Shown: in pieces, positions 24,401 to 28,232 of the stretch
Numbering within the stretch: position 1 is the first letter of the stretch
Layout of the letters: each line of letters starts with the position of its first letter
Assembly (NCBI GenBank): GCA_023150835.1
Contig: JAKLKB010000091.1
Location: forward strand, 1 to 28,232
Source: Myxococcota bacterium
Lineage (GTDB): Bacteria; Myxococcota_C; UBA6777
DNA length: 28,232 bases
Direction of reading: 5' to 3'
Notes under the pieces: generated by a model
Seen by the model: only the letters and a program-made list of their open reading frames with translations
Databases searched by the model: none
Told to the model about the DNA's origin: nothing
Program-made: the position numbers and the translations under genes

Positions 24401-27400
24401 TTGCGACGGTCTTGGTTTGTAGGGTTAGGGTTGTTGTTTGTGGGATCGGGTGCGTGTGGGGTGGGGCTCGAACTGCTGTGGACACGGATGTTGATGGGCG
24501 TGTTTGGTGGAACGACCTTGGCGGTCGTCACCGTATTAACCGCCTATATGGGGGGATTGGCGTGGGGATCTTGGTGGGGAGGGCGTTGGGTGGATCGCCT
24601 CGGTGGGGGGCAGCGGGCAGCTTGGCAAGCAGCGTGGTTGTATGGTCTTTGCGAGATCAGTGTGGGTTTGTGGGCGCTTAGTTTGCCTTGGTGGATCGGG
24701 GGGTTGCCCAGCCTTCAACGCGCAGTAGCCGAAGGGTGGGGATCTAGTGGTTTAACAGCGGGCCGATTTGTGATCTGCGTCTTGTTACTGGGCGTTCCCA
24801 CAACGCTGATGGGTGCGACGCTTCCGCTGATCAGTCGAGCTTTTTTGCGAGATGCCCGATGGTTGGGGGCAGAAGTCGGGCGCTTGTACGCACTCAACAC
24901 CGCAGGAGCGGTCTTTGGGGCCTTTGTGCTGGGATTTTTTCTTTTGCCATCGTGGGGGATCTGGCGTTCGTTGTGTTGGCTCGCAGGGATCGATATCTTG
25001 ATCGGCGTCTTCGCGTGTGTCGCCGCGATGTGGATGCGCACACAAAAGCCCCAGACATCGGCAGAGATCGAACAGCAGGCTCTCGATTCTACCCCGATCT
25101 TCCCTTCGGCCTCGAAACAGCCGCATACATCGGCAGCGATCGAACAACAGGCTCTCACTTCGACAACGACACCTCCCGCGCTCCCCCATACTCGTGCGAA
25201 AAAGACCATGCCTTCGGAGGAATCGAACCGCGATATCTCAAACGAATGGGACAACGAAGACATCGAACAGGCGGCGAAGATGCAACGCTTGCGAGAGGCC
25301 CGACGGATGGTGGGTTGGGGGTTGGCGTGCAGCGGATGCTTGGGGATGATCGCACAAGTTGCGTGGACACGGGCTTTTTCGATGATCTTGGGATCGTCGA
25401 CGTATGCTTTTTCGATGATCTTGGTGGTGTTTTTGACGGGGCTGGCGCTCGGCGGTGCGGTGGGCGGGTGGCTCGCTCAACGCAGCGAGCGAGCGGGAGG
25501 GATCTTGGGGCTGGTCTTTGGGATCGCTGCGCTCGGAGTGTACTGGACCGTGTTGTCGATGGATGCTTTACCGCTGCTTTTTTTCCGATGGACTCGGGGT
25601 TTAGAGCTATCGACGTGGGCCTTGTTGGGGATCAAAGCCGCGTTGTGTGGTGGGATGATGTGTGTGCCGACCTTGGCGATGGGGATGTCTTTCCCGTTGG
25701 CTTTACAAGCATGGTGGCGTCTCGGCCAACAGATCCAAACCAACGAACGCACCTCCCCAAAAGCCTATCCATCGGCAGAATCAAGCCTCACCGCCAAAGA
25801 AGCCTATCCATCGGCAGAATCAAGCCTCACCGCCAACGAAGCCTATCCATCGGCAGAATCAAGCCTCACCGCCAACGAAGCCTATCCATCGGCAGAATCA
25901 AGCCTCACCGCCAACGAAGCCTATCCATCGGCAAAATCAGACGAAACGACGGAGAAGGTGCAGCCGTTGGGTTCCGAAGTAGGTCGGTTGTACGCACTAA
26001 ATACGTTGGGAGCGATCGTGGGCTCTGCGTCGGTGGGTTTTGTATGGATTCCGTGGTTGGGCGTGCAAGGGTCACTGGGGTGGGTGGCCTTTGGGTATGG
26101 TTTGTGGAGCCTTTTGCTTTGGAGCGAAGAGGCGGAAGAGCGGGGATTTTGGCGAGCATTGAGTTTGACAAGCGGCTTGATGGTGATGGGCGTGGTGTGG
26201 TTTTGGACGCCTGCTTGGTCACCGCATCGGATGAGTTTGGGGTTGTTTCGCGTGGCCCATCTCAAGCGCATGACCGAAGAGGCATTGCGCCAACCCGCTC
26301 CTGTCTTGTTCTACCGCGAAGGACTCCATACGACTGTGACGGTCGAGCGGTTTGGCCCGCACATCGGCCAAAAAGTCAACGGCAAGACAGACGCTTCGAC
26401 CGCAAGCGATATGCCGACGCAGATCTTATCGGGGGCGTTGCCACTGCTGCTGCACCCAAAAGCCCGAGAAGTCGCGGTGATCGGTTGGGGTTCAGGGGTC
26501 ACGGTGGGTTCGGTGTTGCAATTCCCCGTCAAGCGGGTGATCGCGATCGAGCTAGAGCCTGCGGTTGTTGAAGGGGCAAAGTTCTTCGCGCCTTGGAATC
26601 ACCAACCCGAGCGCGATCCGCGTTTGCAGATCCGCTTGGATGACGGCAGAAACTTTCTTGCGGTATCAAGGGAGCATTTTGATGTCTTGATCTCGGAACC
26701 TTCGAATCCTTGGATGAGCGGTGTGAGCGCTTTGTTCACCGTCGAATTTTTTCAACTGGCGCGGGCGCGGCTTCGCCGTGATGGGATCTTGTGTCAGTGG
26801 GTTCAATTGTACGAGCTTTCACCCGATAATATCCGTGCGCTGCTGCACTCGGTAGCACGGGTATTTCCGCACGTTTATTTGTTTGCTCTTTCCAGACGTA
26901 GCCGCGACACGCTGTTGATCGCAACCTTACAACCGCTCCAGATCCAACGTGACGCCATCGCCCAACACTTCGCACACAAACGCAGCCGAGCCGAGTTGCT
27001 GCGGGGTGGGATGAATCACCCGATCGATCTTTTGCCCCGACTGCTCGCAGACGACGAAGCCTTGCGGCTGTTAACACGAGGAGCCGCCCTCAACACCGAT
27101 GACAACGCACGATTGGAGATGCGCGCTCCATTTGAATTATTAACACACGTCGAAACAGACGGTGCCAAGGTCTTGTTGAACGATCTTGGATCTCGCGCCC
27201 ATCGCTGGTCTCGGCTTTTTCCGTTGCCTGTTCTCGCCAAAGACGCCCCTCCCTCCTTGCGTGCGGCCTTTGAAGCCGAACTCGCCCTCGCATGGCTACG
27301 CTTTGGCGATCCACAACGCGCCACTCTCTCCCTTCAAATCGCCCACCGCAAACTCCAACAAGCCCTCTCGATTCCGATCACCACACACCAACCCTCCCTT

Positions 27401-28015
27401 TCGCTTCCAAGCACCCACTCCAAACCCCAAGCAGCCCCCGCACGCTCGACTCTGCCCAAAGCCACTTCCGCGCTTTCGACCTCTGCATCTGCAATCAAAA
27501 CGCCTGAACATCCGCCCAAATCCACACCGACGATTTCGACTTCCGCATCTACGCTCAAAGCGCCCGAACATCCGCCCAAAAGCACGCTACTCAAGAGTGT
27601 CCATCAAGCCCAACAAGTCTGGTCTCTGTTAACACAAACCAGCACAGCCGCAAAGATCGAGGTCTGTGTTCCCGCCTTACAAAACGAACAATTCCAGCCC
27701 GCTCCTCCCGACTGTCCCACGCTCTTTCCCCAACTCCCGATGACCACACGCGATCGCGCCCGTGTGATGACGCTTTCCAGACGTCACCCTCAGCGGATCA
27801 TGACGCGGGGCTTGCTGCTCTATCGAAAAGGTCGAAAAAAGGCGGCGCTTCGTGAACTTGCGCATCTGATCCAAGAACCCGCTTTTTTGCGCCAAAATCC
27901 CGGTGGATACTTCCTATTGGGCCAACTCTACCAAGCCGCCCAGATCGAACCCGAAGCCGTCTGGTTCACCCGCCTTTTTGTCCAATCCACCGAGGCGAAC
28001 CCTCCGCAGCCCTGA
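24401..28015 (+). CDS. Fused MFS-type membrane protein / spermidine synthase-like methyltransferase-fold enzyme
   Basis: This is a 1204-residue protein. The TTG start at 24401 has GGTAGAG shortly upstream and opens directly on a membrane helix. Residues 1-210 hold about six helices ending in EVGRLYALNTAGAVFGAF. A polar loop (about 215-300) precedes a second membrane set (about 310-450). A repeat-bearing loop (455-515) follows, then EVGRLYALNTLGAIVGSA and the last helices, to about 620. Residues about 636-870 form a spermidine-synthase fold: VIGWGSGVTVG near 693, IELEPAVVEGAKFF near 716, LDDGRNFL near 746 and SEPSNPWMSGVSALFTVEFF near 765. The final about 330 residues are low-complexity with a helical end. 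The fusion of MFS-like helices with a spermidine-synthase domain is a known family of uncertain substrate. Its size here comes from inserted loops and the tail. Confidence 0.85.
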   Translation: MRRSWFVGLGLLFVGSGACGVGLELLWTRMLMGVFGGTTLAVVTVLTAYMGGLAWGSWWGGRWVDRLGGGQRAAWQAAWLYGLCEISVGLWALSLPWWIGGLPSLQRAVAEGWGSSGLTAGRFVICVLLLGVPTTLMGATLPLISRAFLRDARWLGAEVGRLYALNTAGAVFGAFVLGFFLLPSWGIWRSLCWLAGIDILIGVFACVAAMWMRTQKPQTSAEIEQQALDSTPIFPSASKQPHTSAAIEQQALTSTTTPPALPHTRAKKTMPSEESNRDISNEWDNEDIEQAAKMQRLREARRMVGWGLACSGCLGMIAQVAWTRAFSMILGSSTYAFSMILVVFLTGLALGGAVGGWLAQRSERAGGILGLVFGIAALGVYWTVLSMDALPLLFFRWTRGLELSTWALLGIKAALCGGMMCVPTLAMGMSFPLALQAWWRLGQQIQTNERTSPKAYPSAESSLTAKEAYPSAESSLTANEAYPSAESSLTANEAYPSAESSLTANEAYPSAKSDETTEKVQPLGSEVGRLYALNTLGAIVGSASVGFVWIPWLGVQGSLGWVAFGYGLWSLLLWSEEAEERGFWRALSLTSGLMVMGVVWFWTPAWSPHRMSLGLFRVAHLKRMTEEALRQPAPVLFYREGLHTTVTVERFGPHIGQKVNGKTDASTASDMPTQILSGALPLLLHPKAREVAVIGWGSGVTVGSVLQFPVKRVIAIELEPAVVEGAKFFAPWNHQPERDPRLQIRLDDGRNFLAVSREHFDVLISEPSNPWMSGVSALFTVEFFQLARARLRRDGILCQWVQLYELSPDNIRALLHSVARVFPHVYLFALSRRSRDTLLIATLQPLQIQRDAIAQHFAHKRSRAELLRGGMNHPIDLLPRLLADDEALRLLTRGAALNTDDNARLEMRAPFELLTHVETDGAKVLLNDLGSRAHRWSRLFPLPVLAKDAPPSLRAAFEAELALAWLRFGDPQRATLSLQIAHRKLQQALSIPITTHQPSLSLPSTHSKPQAAPARSTLPKATSALSTSASAIKTPEHPPKSTPTISTSASTLKAPEHPPKSTLLKSVHQAQQVWSLLTQTSTAAKIEVCVPALQNEQFQPAPPDCPTLFPQLPMTTRDRARVMTLSRRHPQRIMTRGLLLYRKGRKKAALRELAHLIQEPAFLRQNPGGYFLLGQLYQAAQIEPEAVWFTRLFVQSTEANPPQP
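25055..25156 (+). repeat. Two in-frame copies with 72-bp period in the first MFS loop
   Basis: ACATCGGCAG followed by GATCGAACARCAGGCTCTC occurs at 25055-25084 and 25127-25156. They encode TSAEIEQQAL and TSAAIEQQAL in a predicted polar loop between membrane halves. Confidence 0.8.
25763..25940 (+). repeat. Four and a half tandem 39-bp in-frame repeats
   Basis: Units begin at 25763, 25802, 25841 and 25880, with a partial fifth at 25919-25940. They are virtually identical and encode AYPSAESSLTANE. The array lies in a loop between membrane segments of the MFS/spermidine-synthase protein (residues 455-513). Confidence 0.95.
27476..27595 (+). repeat. Two 60-bp in-frame repeats in the C-terminal tail
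   Basis: Units 27476-27535 and 27536-27595 encode STSAS-(A/T)-(I/L)-K-(T/A)-PEHPPKST blocks. They are more diverged than the 39-bp array, so probably older. Confidence 0.8.
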
Positions 28016-28093
28016 AACAGGCAGGGACAACAGAGAAAAAGCCGTATTCGTGTCGCTTCGAGCGGCATTATCATCCTTCGCTTAATAGCTGGG

Positions 28094-28232
28094 TGAACCA
28101 CCCAAGGCTAAAGCACTTGGGCTTCCTTTCTGCTTCACAGACGGCAGCGCCAACCTTATGGGGTTAGACGTCTTACGCAGTCTCCACAGACATCAAATCG
28201 GTGGGTTCCAACCCTAGAGAAGACAAGGCTTT
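28094..28232 (-). mobile_element. Right end of an IS200/IS605-type (tnpB) element, probably including omega-RNA sequence
   Basis: On the minus strand the sequence runs GGAAGCCCAAGTGCTTTAGC, then CTTGGGTGGTTCAC, forming a CCCAAG/CTTGGG hairpin and ending in TTCAC at about 28097-28093. This GGAAGCCC-hairpin-GGTTCAC arrangement is the familiar 3' end of tnpB elements, where the guide scaffold RNA ends at the transposon right end. The rest of the element lies beyond the window. The boundary is inferred from that pattern. Confidence 0.6.
28156..28230 (-). CDS. tnpB: C-terminal end of TnpB-like RNA-guided nuclease/transposon protein (partial)
   Basis: Only the last 24 codons are inside the window, ending in TAA at 28158-28156. 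They read SLVFSRVGTHRFDVCGDCVR plus four more residues. The VGTxxxxxCGDxVR pattern is characteristic of TnpB C-terminal tails (VGTTG...ACGD.VRP). The supposed omega-RNA end and hairpin follow directly downstream, as expected for this family. Another frame stays open to a stop at 28173, but it gives no recognisable sequence. The short visible length limits certainty. Confidence 0.55.
   Translation of the reverse strand, partial: SLVFSRVGTHRFDVCGDCVRRLTP

Noticed and set aside
25763-25940. Possible CRISPR array
   Set aside because: The units are directly adjacent without spacers, have a period of 39 bp and stay in frame within a coding gene; the same reasoning excludes 2339-2482.
24859-26571. 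Long alternative-frame reading frame overlapping the MFS/spermidine-synthase gene
   Set aside because: It has unusual Arg/Asp/Gly composition, no recognised domain, and lies wholly within a gene with clear family motifs.
28132-28222. Possible tRNA, suggested by GGGTTCCAACCC at about 28202-28213
   Set aside because: No acceptor stem or anticodon arm could be paired at the right distances, and the minus strand is better explained as a TnpB end.

Overview
The window comes from a Gram-negative bacterium of roughly 55-58 % G+C (estimated by eye). Evidence for an outer membrane is two Omp85-type barrel proteins and several secretory signal peptides. A C-terminal WEVVPELAE-type motif in the first gene, an NT5C2-like HAD 5'-nucleotidase and a fused MFS/spermidine synthase are all common in Myxococcota and other former deltaproteobacteria. 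I therefore favour that group, as inference only. No rRNA, tRNA or CRISPR array was seen.

Layout. 1-890: the tail of a Pro/Ala-rich protein and a small membrane/coiled-coil protein. 1157-5839 (+): a 788-residue fusion of NadC (quinolinate phosphoribosyltransferase) to the cytoplasmic domain of the type III export gate protein FlhA; a TrmB-like tRNA methyltransferase; and a 5'-nucleotidase whose start overlaps the trmB stop. 5840-6448: a gene-free block of repeats, including a 336-bp element with 24-bp terminal inverted repeats (MITE-like). 6449-7969 (-): a secreted HEAT-repeat protein. 8403-10571 (+): an A+T-richer two-gene restriction-modification cassette. 10584-14296 (-): a double M16 peptidase followed by a zinc-ribbon/RDD membrane protein. 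14455-18635 (-): a very tightly packed four-gene operon: class 1 isoprenoid-synthase-like protein, DUF5685-like protein with a 30-cysteine tail, cysteine-rich Sel1 membrane protein, alpha/beta hydrolase. 18861-28015 (+): transketolase, two tandem paralogous outer-membrane barrels, and a 1204-residue MFS/spermidine-synthase fusion. 28094-28232 (-): the right end of an IS200/IS605-type tnpB element that runs out of the window.

Two features recur across the window. First, short in-frame tandem repeats (30-72 bp period) sit inside linkers or loops of at least four otherwise conserved proteins. Second, at least two families of dispersed intergenic repeats occur in both orientations between genes. 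Coding regions also show a clear context effect: codons before ATC very often end in G, which enriches GATC.

The best candidates for undescribed biology are the NadC-FlhA(C) fusion and the four-gene isoprenoid/Cys-rich/Sel1/hydrolase operon.
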